A DNA stretch of 64,000 nucleotides, from positions 18,060,001-18,124,000 of the forward strand of contig OY754469.1 in the NCBI GenBank assembly GCA_963575645.1. Reading direction: 5' to 3'. A model generated the notes under the pieces. The model searched no databases. It saw only the letters and a list, made by a program, of their open reading frames with translations, and had not been told where the DNA came from. The translations under genes and the position numbers were made by a program. This DNA is from Xanthostigma xanthostigma. Lineage: Eukaryota; Arthropoda; Insecta; Raphidioptera; Raphidiidae. This document shows, piece after piece, positions 32,243 to 42,287 of the stretch; the first letter of the stretch is position 1; each line of letters opens with the position of its first letter.

Positions 32243-32980
32243 CATTAAATAAAAATTACAGCCAATTGGGCGACCGAACCATTCCAACTTCAAATATATA
32301 GACATTTGATATAATAAAGAAAATAAAATTTGTTAACGCCTGTGATGACGTGGATAATAGCTAGTATGAAGTAAAACAAAATTAAAAATTTTGAAAAACC
32401 CACGACGAAATTAAATGTTGTAATCGAAAAAGAATTAAATAAAATTCTAAAATCCCTCGACTTAACGCAGGTAAGTAACCGAAGCAAATCCGTCCGGGGT
32501 TGCCATTCGCTGCCCTGAATGGAAGAATATAAATAAGACTAGTTATTTACGTACCAAACGTGATTTCAATCAGCAACATACCCTAAAATTGCAATATCGT
32601 AATATCAATCCAAGAACCATCGCAGATGAATTACAAACCCTTTACAGAAAACCGCATCTGAATTAATCAAACTGTTTTCCAGAAAAATGGCGACATTCGA
32701 GTGAACAAACTAACAAACAAACAAACAAACACACTAACAAACTAACTAACTAACAAACAATCTCTCAGGCTTAACGCATATACCTTCATCGTTCCGTCGT
32801 GGGTAATAATATGATATTTGTTATCGTACCTACATAATAATGCTTTGGTGAATTTTTGCATTAATTAACAAAAAATATTAACAAAAGAAATCTTTTTGAC
32901 AGATTTATAGAACAAATAAACAACTGATTTTTTTATTTTCAAAATATTTCCAAAAATATAAAGTAAGGGGTTTGGCAGTG
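32243..32980 (-). repeat. R1 dispersed repeat, copy J, interrupted
   Basis: The low-coordinate end reads CAGCCAATTGGGCGACCG and CCATTCCAACTTCAAA, up to GATAATAGCTAGTAT. R1 resumes at about 32806 (ATATGATATTTGTTATCG) and runs to about 32980. The gap 32364-32805 is foreign sequence. Confidence 0.65.
32364..32805 (+). repeat. Unclassified insertion in R1 copy J with (CAAA)n-type tract
   Basis: Includes GAAAAATGGCGACATTCGAG followed by a long AACAAACAAACAAAC/AACTAACTAAC tract (32704-32760) and AGGCTTAACGCATATACC. The layout resembles the 3' end of an RTE-like LINE or a SINE, but no coding or target duplication was proven. Confidence 0.45.
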
Positions 32981-32989
32981 CGATACGAG

Positions 32990-34131
32990 TTTTTATATAA
33001 TAATAATAATAATAATAAAGTTTATTTATTCCGTTGACATAAATGTGTGGAACAAGTCAAACATAGAAATTACAATGAGGTAGAAAAAAATTCCTGGATT
33101 GAATAAAAAGTGTGCTGAATTAAGAGACGCTTGATAGTGCGTTTGAAACAAGATAGGCTGTTAATGGATTTAACATTAGCCGGTAATTGATTATATAATT
33201 TTATAGGCATAGACTTTGGGCCTTTAGCAAACAGATTTAAATGGTGCTTCGAAATTATTAGCTGATCATTATTTCGTAGAAAGTGACAAGTAGTGTCGCT
33301 AACTTTCGAAAATGTGTTAATATTTGAATTAACATACGTTAAGCAATTATAAATATATAAAGAAATGACTGTTAAAATTTTATGTTTTTTAAACAGAGGG
33401 CGGCAAGAGTCTCTATAATTTGAAAACGACATCAGTCTAATTATTCTTTTTTGCATAATAAGTATATCGCCAATACGCGTGGAGTTACCCCAACATACAA
33501 TTCCATAACTGAGCGTGGATTGGATACAACCGAAGTAATATGTTTTTAATGTATCAATATTTACGGATTTACGTAGATGGCGGACGATATAGCAGTATGA
33601 GGCCATCTTATCAGAAATAACATTAATCTGCTTATGCCAATTCAGTTTAGAATCAAGATATATACCTAAGAACTTTTCATCTGATGATTGTTTAATAGAC
33701 TTGCCATTAAATTTCAGTAAAACATTTTGATCCAACTCTCTAGTGCTAAATTGAACAAAGGCCGACTTCGAATTGTTTAAAACAAGGCCATTGATATGGC
33801 AAAATTTTTGCATGTTGACCGCACAAACATTAAGTTTATGTGAAAGTTCAGGTATATTGTGTGCGAAGGTGGTCACAGAAGTATCATCAGCAAACAGTGT
33901 TGTAAAATTATTAGCACTAAGATTGGAAACAACATCATTTATAAATAAGATGAAAGGTAAAGGACCCAGATTACTACCTTGGGGAACTCCAATTGTAGTG
34001 GCTAGAGGTTCAGAAAAAAATACACCGATGTTTTTAAGCGCCACCTTTTGTGAACGATTTAACAAGTAAGAATTCAACCAGTTACGACAAACTAATATTA
34101 ATCTATAGACGAAAAGTAATATGCCGACCAT
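32990..34131 (-). mobile_element. 5'-truncated LINE with (TTA)n tail
   Basis: A minus-strand retrotransposon body that ends at its 3' side in CTTTATTATTATTATTATTA (32997-33020) and holds one open ORF2 fragment. It lacks any endonuclease or ORF1. It was inserted beside or inside R1 copy J. Confidence 0.8.
33070..34131 (-). CDS. LINE reverse transcriptase, C-terminal fragment (353 residues)
   Basis: This is the largest retroelement frame in the window. RT motifs are visible: GVPQGSNLGPLPFILFINDV at residues 48-67 and FADDTS at 80-85, the catalytic YADD-type box. Downstream are the thumb-like region with FLGIYLDSKLNWHKQI and the C-terminal CWGNSTRIGDILIMQKRII. It ends near KRLLIQHTFYS. A full ORF2 of this kind is about 900-1000 residues, so the endonuclease and the first half of RT are missing and the apparent start Met is not native. 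The frame has no stops, so it is fairly young. The clade is CR1/Jockey-like in general form. A closer assignment needs a phylogeny. Related to the decayed LINE at 37.7-39.1 kb. Confidence 0.85.
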   Translation of the reverse strand: MVGILLFVYRLILVCRNWLNSYLLNRSQKVALKNIGVFFSEPLATTIGVPQGSNLGPLPFILFINDVVSNLSANNFTTLFADDTSVTTFAHNIPELSHKLNVCAVNMQKFCHINGLVLNNSKSAFVQFSTRELDQNVLLKFNGKSIKQSSDEKFLGIYLDSKLNWHKQINVISDKMASYCYIVRHLRKSVNIDTLKTYYFGCIQSTLSYGIVCWGNSTRIGDILIMQKRIIRLMSFSNYRDSCRPLFKKHKILTVISLYIYNCLTYVNSNINTFSKVSDTTCHFLRNNDQLIISKHHLNLFAKGPKSMPIKLYNQLPANVKSINSLSCFKRTIKRLLIQHTFYSIQEFFSTSL

Positions 34132-34139
34132 TTCACGTA

Positions 34140-34960
34140 AATCAGCTTTTATAGCAAGTTATTTGTATTTTTTCGTTACTTCTTTTTCTTATATATTTTT
34201 GTTTCTTTGTAAGTTTCATACTTTTGTTATAATAAATAGAAGAGGCCCTCTTAATATTAATGGAATTGCTATAATGTAAAAAGATACGATTACAGTCTCC
34301 AAGCAAATAAACAGAGATGCCGTAAATCTAGTTAGTGGCGGTCACGGCAAATTTCTGAAAATCGATTTTTCGTTCATCACTGCTCTCTGTTAATTTCGGG
34401 GTTATATATTATATACCTCAAGTAAGAAATAGTGCCTTGTCACAATGATATGTGTATTATATTGATTTTTCTCGTATATACACAGAAAACTAATGCCTGC
34501 CTGCATAGAACGGCCAAGCAGTGTATAATAATATATTACGAAAATACATTATACTGATTATAGTAATAATACTTAATTTTATGTAAATAAAATGTGTACA
34601 CCTTTTGCACCTTTTACTACGTTTCCACTTTAAAGATGCCATTCTAATAAATTTGGACGCAATTATTTTTTGTAATTTTGACCAAGAGTAGTATTTATGC
34701 TTTAAAAGAATTTTGAAAAATTTGTCAAGAATTACGTTTTATGCTGTCGGCTTATTTGATATTGGGGTGACGTTGAGTCACTGTGGACTAGGACTTACCG
34801 CGAAAATGAGAACATTTCAGTAAATTTAAAACATTGAGAGGTTGTGCGTGTGAAAACTTAAAAAACATGCGAGAGAATTTTAAATTGAGTCAATAGCTTA
34901 AGCAACGAATAATTTGTAGATGGAAAAGTCGAAAGCAGAACATTTGACTTAGGAACTTTG
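34140..34960. other. Unassigned spacer
   Basis: No repeat pairs or coding-like frames were found between the LINE and the FB-1-like element. Confidence 0.4.
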
Positions 34961-35390
34961 TTTGGACTAGTTAGGAGATAAACATACTAAAAGTCCTTAC
35001 CCCTCCGAGGTACGCCCGAAGGGGCGGAGCACAAAGAAGGTCCCGTTTTTTGGTTTTTTGCTTCCATCTCGAAAACGGTACGTCGTATGAAATTTTGTTG
35101 TAATACATAATGAAAGCTGATAAAATTCTCTACAACTTTAGCTTTCACACTTTTTATCTATCTTTAATCTTTGCCTAGCTATGAGCTCCGAAACATGGTC
35201 GATTTTCAAAAATGTGTTAAATTCTCTGTAGCACATTGTAACAATACGAATTTGTCAAAATCATTTCGTATTGCTCATCCACACTATTAAAAACACCCAC
35301 ACACTATTAAAAAATAACATAAGCTGGGAGTACCTCCACGCAGGGCCCTCTTTCCATCTACATTCCCCTTATGAGCACTCATTGACCAAA
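34961..35390. repeat. FB-1-like foldback, copy 2 (diverged)
   Basis: TTTGGACTAG on the left and TTGACCAAA on the right are inverted tips. Inside, AACATACTAAAAGTCC, a GCGGAGCACAAAG block, CGAAAACGGTACGTCGTATG and GAAAGCTGATAAAATTCTC parallel 26614-27200 in order. The arms are much more decayed than in copy 1. Confidence 0.5.
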
Positions 35391-35655
35391 CTACAAGTTG
35401 TAAAAATAGAGTTAAAAATATCTCTTCTATAATTTTTTATTAGAACGTATTTTTTGGTAACGCTGACTAACCATTATTTAATAAGAATAATTGCTAATAA
35501 TGATTATTTAAAAAAAAAAATCGATTAATACCTATAATTCTTCAGTATTAAATGAATTTATTTTTATTAATGAAACAATTTTTTATTTAAAAAATAATTT
35601 TTTAATTAATAATTAAACCAAACAAACAGTTAAAATAAAAAATTAAAGCAAATGT
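35391..35655. other. AT-rich spacer
   Basis: Composed mainly of ATT/TAA-rich sequence. No feature was seen. Confidence 0.4.
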
Positions 35656-35910
35656 TCAAACATCCTCCATTTTGATTAAGCAGTGGCTTAATCGTCTATA
35701 AAAACTTTGTCTCAATTTGTCTAACATTACAGGAGTCACTTTGAAACATCTTCGGCGATTTTGTTCATCCAGATTGTGACACCATCTCGAATAGATTTCA
35801 TTATGTAAAACATGGTAACGACTTCTGAATAGACGGTAAAGCAATCTCTGATCTTAACTAATTGGTACTGTGTACTTTTCCCTATGTACGATTTCCTGTG
35901 ATACACCCTG
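35656..35910 (-). pseudogene. Tc1/mariner remnant: one TIR plus transposase C-terminus
   Basis: A TIR, CAGGGTGTATCACAGGAAAT, reads inward on the minus strand from 35910 and is followed by TA. Further down the same strand, a 62-residue frame ends HNLDEQNRRRCFKVTPVML then DKLRQSFYRRLSHCL before a stop at 35656. This matches the mariner-type C-terminal pattern (N-L-x-x-x-N/K-R ... I/V-T-P-x-M-L-x-x-L/V-R-x-x-F-x-x-R-L-x-x-C). The catalytic core is gone and the second TIR was not found. It is an internally deleted, one-ended relic. Confidence 0.6.
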
Positions 35911-36407
35911 TATACTATACGGTTGTGAGTTTTTACGTGGGTGGGTGTGGATAGTTGCGTAGGTGGGAAGATCAATATATTTTCAGAGAAACAGAGAAAG
36001 TGAAAAATTCGTTTTGGATAGAATTTGCATAAAATCCGTTCTTAGTGTCTATTTTGAAAAAGGAGTACCCCGAATTTAACGCGGATCCGAAATTTTCATA
36101 ATGATATTTAGAAAATACTCATTAAATAATTCAAAGAAAGTAAAATTCAATTAGATATACAATTATTTAGGTAATTATAGGTAATGACACAGGTTACATT
36201 CATGTCAATTTAAAACAAAATTAATATTAAGTAAGTAAAAACAAAAAACGGAAATGTTTATTTAGAATCTAAACTGTTTTCAGAATGTAGAACTCATTGA
36301 TGTCACTTCGGTATTGTCAATATTTTCGTTCACGGTTTAAATCTCCCACAAAATGTCATCTTCCGTCCCATTCAACCTCTGTAGGAGAATGTCCTTGTTT
36401 ATATTAC
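35911..36407. other. Unassigned spacer
   Basis: Nothing recognised between the mariner relic and the D1 copy. Confidence 0.35.
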
Positions 36408-37025
36408 ACTAGCGGTCCCGTCCGGTTTTACCCGGGTGTAAAAGAACGAATGGGGAAGGGAGGAACATGAGTACACACATTCATCTTAGTTTACCGAGAT
36501 TAATGTTGTGTATAAATTTCATGATGATCGGAGTTACCGTTCAAAAGTTTTTGTTGATAAAAAGCAGTATTTATACTTTTTTTTAACTAATAATGTTTTT
36601 TGTTTGATTAATTAAATAAAATTAAAATAAATTTAAATGTAAGCCTTATAAGAAAGCAATGTAGAAAATAAAAAAAAAATAAAAATATATTCGCCCAACG
36701 TGGGGCTCGAACCCACGACCCTGATATTGATAGTCGCATGCGCTACCGATTGAGCCAGCCAAAGTCGTGTACTGACAACGCTAATATGAGTATATTTAGT
36801 TAGTGCATTTCACCTGAATAGAAGTTTATTTTTGAGATACATTTTGCAACATTTTTTATTAATGCTCCGCTCCTAATGGTCGTAGCGTGATATTATATAA
36901 CCTATGGCGTTCCTCAATAAATGGGCTATCCAACAAAAAAAAAAATTTTCAATTTGAACCAGTAGTTTCTGAGATTAGCGCGTTCAAACAAACAAACAAA
37001 CAAACTCTTCAGCTTTATATAAATT
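36408..37025 (+). repeat. D1 dispersed repeat, copy 3, containing a tRNA-like insert
   Basis: Starts ACTAGCGGTCCCGTCCGG then TTTTACCCGGGTGTAAAAG, almost the same as copy 2. It ends TTTCTGAGATTAGCGCGTTC followed by (AAAC)n and TCTTCAGCTTTATATAA. The (CAAA)n tail with a final CTTTATA phrase is common at the 3' end of insect RTE-like repeats. A tRNA-derived sequence lies in the middle on the opposite strand. Confidence 0.6.
36692..36764 (-). tRNA. tRNA-Lys(CTT)-like sequence, degenerate
   Basis: The minus strand has TGGCTGGCTCAATCGGTAGC (A box), an anticodon region ACTATCAATATCAGGG and a perfect T-arm, GTGGGTTCGAGCCCCAC. Apart from scattered substitutions it parallels insect tRNA-Lys. The anticodon stem has two mismatches, the anticodon position reads ATC, and the acceptor stem is mostly G-U pairs. 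T-rich sequence follows 3'. It is best read as a tRNA pseudogene or the head of a tRNA-Lys-derived SINE, not an active tRNA. Confidence 0.6.
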
Positions 37026-37716
37026 TCACTACTTAGACTCCGAATTTAGCGCGAGTTGATTTTTAACAGAAAATAAATGGTCGAAAATATCGCGTTATAT
37101 TCGTGCTAATACGGTAACTATGCTAAATAATGGGAACGCATCCGTGTTTCGTCTCAATTGCGAGCAGGTAACAGCTAGTAAGTTCATAAATAAATGTGAC
37201 GCTACTTGTGCACTTTACGAATAACGTCCTTATATGAACGTACCGACACATATCAGAATTATTTTAGTTGGTTTGGTCAGACTGTAAGTAACACGTAGAG
37301 TACATATTATAGGTAGACGGCGGAAGAACTCCATACAGTATCACGTATGACAAATACACACACTGTGTCATACATACGACTTGGAAGGTTCGGATGAACA
37401 TAACGAATAGAGGGGCATGACTAGTCTGATTCACAGCTCTGTGAAGAACATTAATTAAACATACTGTCAGAGATAACTAGCGACAAGAGTAATGGAAGCG
37501 TGGAGAGCAACTAAATAATGACACTGCTGCCGTTGATGTTATACAACATGAAACTGCATTCAATATTTGCCGCTGCTGAGCCGTGAACAATAGGAATTGA
37601 TCAATAGAATATGAAAAATATATATATAACACTTGCTGCAACCGCTTGAAGTTGGCGACGAAAACTGACAGAAGAACGAAAATACATGTCACTGAACTGA
37701 GTCGTGAACAATGATT
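37026..37716. other. Unassigned spacer
   Basis: A CAGCTAGTA phrase at about 37168-37176 resembles a Helitron-type end but has no partner. A minus-strand frame at 37477-37692 is not recognised. Confidence 0.35.
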
Positions 37717-38605
37717 AATGCAAGAATCTCTGCAGAAGTTGAAGTGTTTAATATCAAGAGCAAAGAATTATACTACCTTAAGAGGTCAAAGATAGTATTT
37801 TCTTATTTGCCGACGACACCTCTGTAATATGTGAGACAGAAGATCAAGGCTCCCTTATCCCCAAAGTCCAATGTTGCATCAATAAATTAAATATATGGTT
37901 TAATGATAACAGCATCAAAGTCAGTGAATCCAAAACGGAAATAATTAAATTTGGAGAGTATTTTTCGGTTCCTCAATCCATTAAGATATTAAACGCAGAC
38001 ATAAAATTTAAAGACCATGTCAAATTTTTAGGCTTCAACATAGATTAGCACATCAATTGGAAATTTCATGTCGATTACTTAATACCAAAATTACAAAAGC
38101 CATTTATGTTCTAAGAACACTTAAATATACCAAATGCCTAGAGACAAAATCGTTGATGTATGTATATTACGCCTACTTCCAATCTATTATAGGTTTCGGG
38201 ATTATTTTTTGGGGTAACTCTGCCCATACAAATAAAATTTTAATTTTACAAAAAAGATGTATTCGTATCATAGCAGGTCTAGTTCCTAGAGAGAGTTGCC
38301 ATGAATATTTTAAGAAATTGAACATACTAACGATTTACGACCTATATAAATTAGAATGCGCTACTTATGTTCATAGAAATAAACATTTATTTGACAATAA
38401 CACATCATAAATACCCCACACGTAAAAAAGAAAATTTTAAAACCGACATGTCCTCTCTGTCTGTCGTGCAAAAAGGAGTTAGAAATGCTATGATACGAAT
38501 ATATAACATAGAACCTAATTATTTATTATTAACGTCCAATATTATTCAATTATAAGATTTATTACGGGTATGTGGACAAATTTAACACGTTAAATGATTG
38601 TAAAT

Positions 38606-38645
38606 TTGCAACGTTTCGTATTTTTATTAATACATCATCAGGCAA
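38606..38645 (-). ncRNA. Hammerhead-ribozyme-like motif, pair 1 left arm
   Basis: Mirror image of the motif at 38867-38906: TTGC, CTGATGA, a GTATT/AATAC stem, GAAA, then CGTTGCAA, read on the minus strand. Confidence 0.6.
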
Positions 38646-38866
38646 CTGAAAAAATTACAATGAAACATAGTATATTATTATGAATAATTATAAACATTAA
38701 AATCTGTAACAAACCTTTACAGCTTTAACGATATGTCAAAACAATATACTAATCCCCACATGTTGATTGAAACTTGTTTCTTGAAAGAAAATTAAAGGTT
38801 TGTTACAGATTTTAATGTTTATAATAATTCATAATAATATACTATGTTTCATTGTAATTTTTTCAG

Positions 38867-38906
38867 TTGCCTGATGATGTATTAATAAAAATACGAAACG
38901 TTGCAA
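38867..38906 (+). ncRNA. Hammerhead-ribozyme-like motif, pair 1 right arm
   Basis: TTGC (stem I 5' strand), CTGATGA (the CUGANGA core), GTATT...AATAC (stem II), GAAA, then C-GTT and GCAA (stem I 3' strand). The cleavage triplet would be GUU, a permitted NUH. All conserved core positions are present. One unpaired T lies between the core and stem II, and stem III is minimal, as described for retrotransposon hammerheads. Confidence 0.65.
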
Positions 38907-39129
38907 ATTTACAATCATTTAACGTGTTAAATTTGTCCACATACCCGTAATAAATCTTATAATAGAACCTAATATTAAACAACAAGATAAGAAGAAATTT
39001 AAAAAAATACCTTTATACAACAGACAAACTACACTTTGTAGCTTACTTTATTATGACGCTATTTATACTGCAAAGTACTAAAAAATAAAGAATTATTATT
39101 ATTATTATACTTTGACGTGAACAATAATT

Positions 39130-40438
39130 GTTGCTACATTACTTGAACACAGGAACGCCGTATCTTACTGCAAGAACTGGAGTTTTCGCTACAGTCAAAG
39201 GAAAACGACAATTTACAAGCTCAGATTTTTAAGAACTATCCACTGAAACTCAACTTATTCTTTTTTATTCCCATATTCACCGAATACTATTAAAGATAGA
39301 AGTTACTAATCTTGAAACAAATTTATTCGTTAGAATAAAATTTACTTTCAATTCACCAAGCAAATTATCAAGTAGAAAAGTTAGTTAAAGAATAAATATA
39401 CATTGCAAACCTCCTTGCTCTCTTTGTTGAATATTTTGACGTAAATAATCTCTTGTAGATAAATAAATAAAAGAACTGTGTAAATAATAGTGTACGAAAT
39501 AAACAGAACTGTATATAGTTAATAATTAAACAGTGTGACAAATAAATTTTGGTGTTCTCCTGTGTTGTAAATAATCTTGTGTTCTTGTGTAGTTGTATAG
39601 TGACTTCGTATTCTTCTTTATACTTATTCTATTATTTTACCAATTAGAACTGTCGTTTTATTTCTGTTACGCTATAGAGAAGTGCATTTTAGTTTGTGTA
39701 TTTGTTTCGTTAACGTTTCACTATTGTAAATAAATATTTTCCGCCACGAACTAGAACAGTTTTGTTACAATATATTTGATAGAAAACTAACTTTCCTCAA
39801 TTTTATTGATAATTCGTTTTCTCCTAAGATCCTCCGTTCTTAGTGTACCTACATAAATTTGAATATTATTTTCGTTCTATGTGATTACTGGTAGAGCATC
39901 AGCAGCAGATACGGTAAGAACGTAATATTCCTTGTGCGGAACTATGATACGACATGAAGCGTTTCTGTCACTTTGAATACAATCATTTCCATTGTGCGCT
40001 GACCTATATATTATCTCTCTTTACAGTTTCCAACTCTACTATACGTAGAACTGTACATAATATGAAGTATTTATGTTTTCTTTAGATTCATTCGTAAATT
40101 CCTTTCTGGTCGTATGTAATCATTTATTTGCATTACACAATTGGATAAACATTTTGATTTATTTTATATCTATATGTAAACCATCAACGTTGACAAAGTT
40201 TCATTTTGAAAATTATTATAGAAACCGCCGTATTATTTACGGTGAGATATTATGCGTACAATTTCTCAGAAATGTTTGAAATCGTTGATCCGAAAATTTA
40301 ATTATATTGAAGAGACATACAATGTGTCCAAAAAAGTGTACTTTAGGAAAAATGAAGATTTAGCATTTGTTTTTTTTGTAAATTAGACCAATAAAATTTA
40401 TTGAAAACCTGCAGACTTAGGCTGGGCTGCGGAAAGGA
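39130..40438. other. Unassigned interval
   Basis: AT-rich, with several GTAAATAA-type phrases at 39430-39600. No paired repeats or protein-like frames were found. Confidence 0.4.
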
Positions 40439-40808
40439 TTGTCAAAAAATCGTATTTGACATATATTGACCTTAGATTGTGACCACACATATTTCTCCAA
40501 AAAAAAGGCATTACAGAATTTTAAATCGATTCTGTTCGAAAAATAATTGATTGATCGATTGAAACGATTTTTTTTTTTAAACTGTTATATGTATTTCAAA
40601 ACGACATTTTTCTACGCATTTTGATCAAAATTTAGCTTGAAAAACAATCTTTTTCAATATAGACTACGCATTTGTTGTTGTGTGAGTACAATCTAATGTT
40701 GTACATGACAGGGAGTTTGAATACGACATTAGACTGCTCCTGCATGTATGAAAATTGAAATTTACGGATCACAATCTAAGGTCAGTGTCAAATCAATTTT
40801 TTTGACAA
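40439..40808. repeat. MITE-like inverted repeat, ~45-bp arms
   Basis: TTGTCAAAAAATCGTATTTG with TGACCTTAGATTGTGA on the left, and TCACAATCTAAGGTCA with GTGTCAAATCAATTTTTTTG on the right. It ends just before Penelope pair no. 2. The interior has no coding signal. Confidence 0.65.
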
Positions 40809-40890
40809 TATATATTAGATATCGTGCCCATCGATAATAGTTAATAAGAAAAAATTCGCAGGTTTGTGGACAATAGTTATATTTATAATT

Positions 40891-40930
40891 GTACGACGTT
40901 TCGTCTATAAATTTAGACTTTTTCAAGTAC
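40891..40930 (-). ncRNA. Hammerhead-like motif, pair 2 left arm
   Basis: Minus-strand mirror of 41668-41706, with the same TTGAAAAA core variant. Confidence 0.45.
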
Positions 40931-41108
40931 AAAATTGAAAATTATTTAAAACAATAATTATGAAAATAAACATTAATTACTAACCATAGCAATTAACAAA
41001 AGTTAAGGTACATAAGATAAAAACATGGCAACAAGTTTATGTATAAATTTTTTAAACAATAAAATTAAAAATTAAAAATTCGAAAGTTAGTTCAATTTCA
41101 TATTATAG

Positions 41109-41504
41109 TTGTACTTAAATAAATTAGACAGATTATTTACAAGTCTTAAAGATAAAACACCTATTTTACATCAATCTAATATCATTTACAAAATACCTTG
41201 TGAATGTAGTAAGTGTTATGTGGGGCAAACAAGACAGTTACTAAAACATAGAATTTACCAACACAGAATGGACTGTAGAAACAATAATTTATTAAGTGAT
41301 AATAAGACCGCGTTGTCATCTCATCATTTCGACACTGGACATAAATTTCTATTTAACGAAGTTCAAATATTAGATAAAGAGTCAAATTGGAAAAAACGTA
41401 ATATCAGTGAAATGTGTTTTATTAGAAAAAACAATTCTATTAATTATAGAACAGACACTCAAAATTTAAGTAGTCAGTACAACTATATTATGAAATTGAA
41501 CTAA
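41109..41504 (+). CDS. GIY-YIG endonuclease domain of a Penelope-like element (fragment)
   Basis: An open frame of 131 codons read from a TTG at the arm junction (no native start). The GIY-YIG core is visible: NIIYKIPCECSKCYVGQT (residues 24-41, with the two Tyr of the motif and closely spaced Cys as in Penelope nucleases), then the LLKHRIYQHR helix with the conserved Arg, the TALSSHHFDTGHKF phrase, and the SEMCFI helix supplying the metal-binding Glu. In intact elements this domain follows the reverse transcriptase and nicks target DNA. Only this last domain remains, with the stop at 41502-41504. It lies wholly between the inverted arms. No frameshift was seen, so decay is slight. Confidence 0.85.
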   Translation: MYLNKLDRLFTSLKDKTPILHQSNIIYKIPCECSKCYVGQTRQLLKHRIYQHRMDCRNNNLLSDNKTALSSHHFDTGHKFLFNEVQILDKESNWKKRNISEMCFIRKNNSINYRTDTQNLSSQYNYIMKLN

Positions 41505-41667
41505 CTTTCGAATTTTTAATTTTTAATTTTTATTTTTATTGTTTAAAAAATTTATACATAAACTTGTTTCCATGTTTTTATCTTATGTACCTTAACTTTT
41601 GTTAATTGCTATGGTTAGTAATTAATGTTTATTTTCATAATTATTGTTTTAAATAATTTTCAATTTT

Positions 41668-41706
41668 GTACTTGAAAAAGTCTAAATTTATAGACGAAAC
41701 GTCGTA
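41668..41706 (+). ncRNA. Hammerhead-like motif, pair 2 right arm
   Basis: GTAC (stem I), TTGAAAAA in place of CUGANGA, GTCT...AGAC (stem II), GAAA, CGTC, then GTAC (stem I). The layout is right but the core has changed bases, so self-cleavage is doubtful. Confidence 0.5.
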
Positions 41707-41759
41707 CAATTATAAATATAACTATTGCCCGCAAACCTGCGAATTTTTTCTTATTTTTT

Positions 41760-42287
41760 GACAATGAGTAGTGAAACCCCGCATAAATGCAATAAATATA
41801 AAAAATCAGACTTGAAGTAACAATATTTCCTTTTAAATCGCTTTTTGGACGTATTGAGTTATGTAAAGAGTTGGGACAAAATCGATGTAAACTCTAAACG
41901 ATTTTTTGAAGATAAATTTGTTTTTGGAAATTCAAAGATGGCACTAGAAGTGTGGTCAAATTTTTTTCAATTTTTTTGTTGCCTGAGAATGTTCGACCTG
42001 CCTGCAAAAATATTCTGTTTTACATCCAAAGAAACGGCTGGATGGATTTTTAATTATTTTAAACGCATATCTATAAAATTTTTATACCATCCAAATGAGA
42101 TGCAATATAACCCCTCTTTTTTAATTTGATGGTTCTCAAGTCATCATCTTTGATAAATAAAATTATCGACCAATTTTCAGACAATTATATTGACAATACA
42201 TTTACGTTAATTAAAGATCATCATATTTGATTTTCCAAAAAAATATTTATCTTTTAAAGACTTATGTGATAAGATTTGACCTTAGTG
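41760..42287. other. Mostly unassigned; Penelope terminal scrap near 42158
   Basis: AATAAAATTATCGACCAATT with ATATTGACAA at 42158-42197 matches the outer tip of pair no. 4 (45858). A plus-strand frame at 41845-42129 is rich in Phe and not recognised. Confidence 0.45.

Larger units (their letters stand above)
38520..38961. mobile_element. Penelope-derived inverted pair no. 1 with 12-bp target duplication
   Basis: Two 168-bp arms (38551-38718 and 38794-38961) are near-perfect reverse complements around a 75-bp loop. About 30 bp of extra sequence lies outside the left arm. ATAGAACCTAAT is duplicated at 38508-38519 and 38962-38973. No coding sequence is present. Each arm carries a hammerhead-type motif, annotated separately, of the kind found in Penelope-like elements, which often insert as inverted partial copies. 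Confidence 0.75.
37795..39079 (+). pseudogene. LINE reverse transcriptase fragment with stop, frameshift and insertion
   Basis: Begins at the RT catalytic box (LFADDTSVICETED) and runs through KSESKT-like and VKFLGFNID motifs to a TAG stop where relatives have a D-x-H/K-L-N-W phrase. The reading continues HINWKFHVDYL, then shifts frame to NTKITKAIYVLRTLKY. From 38057 to 38410 it is open: FWGNSAHTNKILILQKRCI, ESCHEYFKKLNILTIYDLY. After another shift the frame reaches MIRIYNIEPN, where the Penelope insert enters. Skipping the insert and one target copy, it reads on IKQQDKKKFKKIPLYNRQ to a stop near 39079. Same clade as the LINE at 33.0-34.1 kb, but much older. Confidence 0.75.
37717..39115 (+). 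mobile_element. Decayed LINE, 5'-truncated, (TTA)n tail, split by a Penelope-derived insertion
   Basis: Flanked by CGTGAACAATGATT (37703-37716) and CGTGAACAATAATT (39116-39129), a likely 14-bp target duplication with one mismatch. The 3' end is AAAAATAAAGAATTATTATT with further TTA units. The recognisable coding part starts near 37795. The Penelope-derived insert occupies 38520-38961. Confidence 0.7.
40844..41754 (+). mobile_element. Penelope-like element: inverted pair no. 2 around a GIY-YIG gene fragment
   Basis: Arms 40844-41114 and 41477-41754 (about 275 bp) are near-perfect reverse complements that flank the endonuclease-coding part. The right arm follows the stop codon like the 3' terminal repeat of a Penelope element. 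The left arm is an inverted second copy. Each arm carries a hammerhead-like block. The reverse transcriptase domain is missing, so the copy is truncated. The high identity of the arms suggests recent formation. Confidence 0.85.

Noticed and set aside
33773..34069. 98-residue plus-strand frame
   Set aside because: Antisense of the LINE reverse transcriptase.
36692..36764. Functional tRNA-Lys gene
   Set aside because: The anticodon stem has two mismatches, the anticodon position reads ATC, and the acceptor stem is mostly wobble pairs.
40844..41754. Homing endonuclease or group I intron with GIY-YIG
   Set aside because: The Cys-containing IPC-C-KCYVG phrase and flanking hammerhead-like terminal repeats are typical of Penelope-like elements. 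No intron core was seen.
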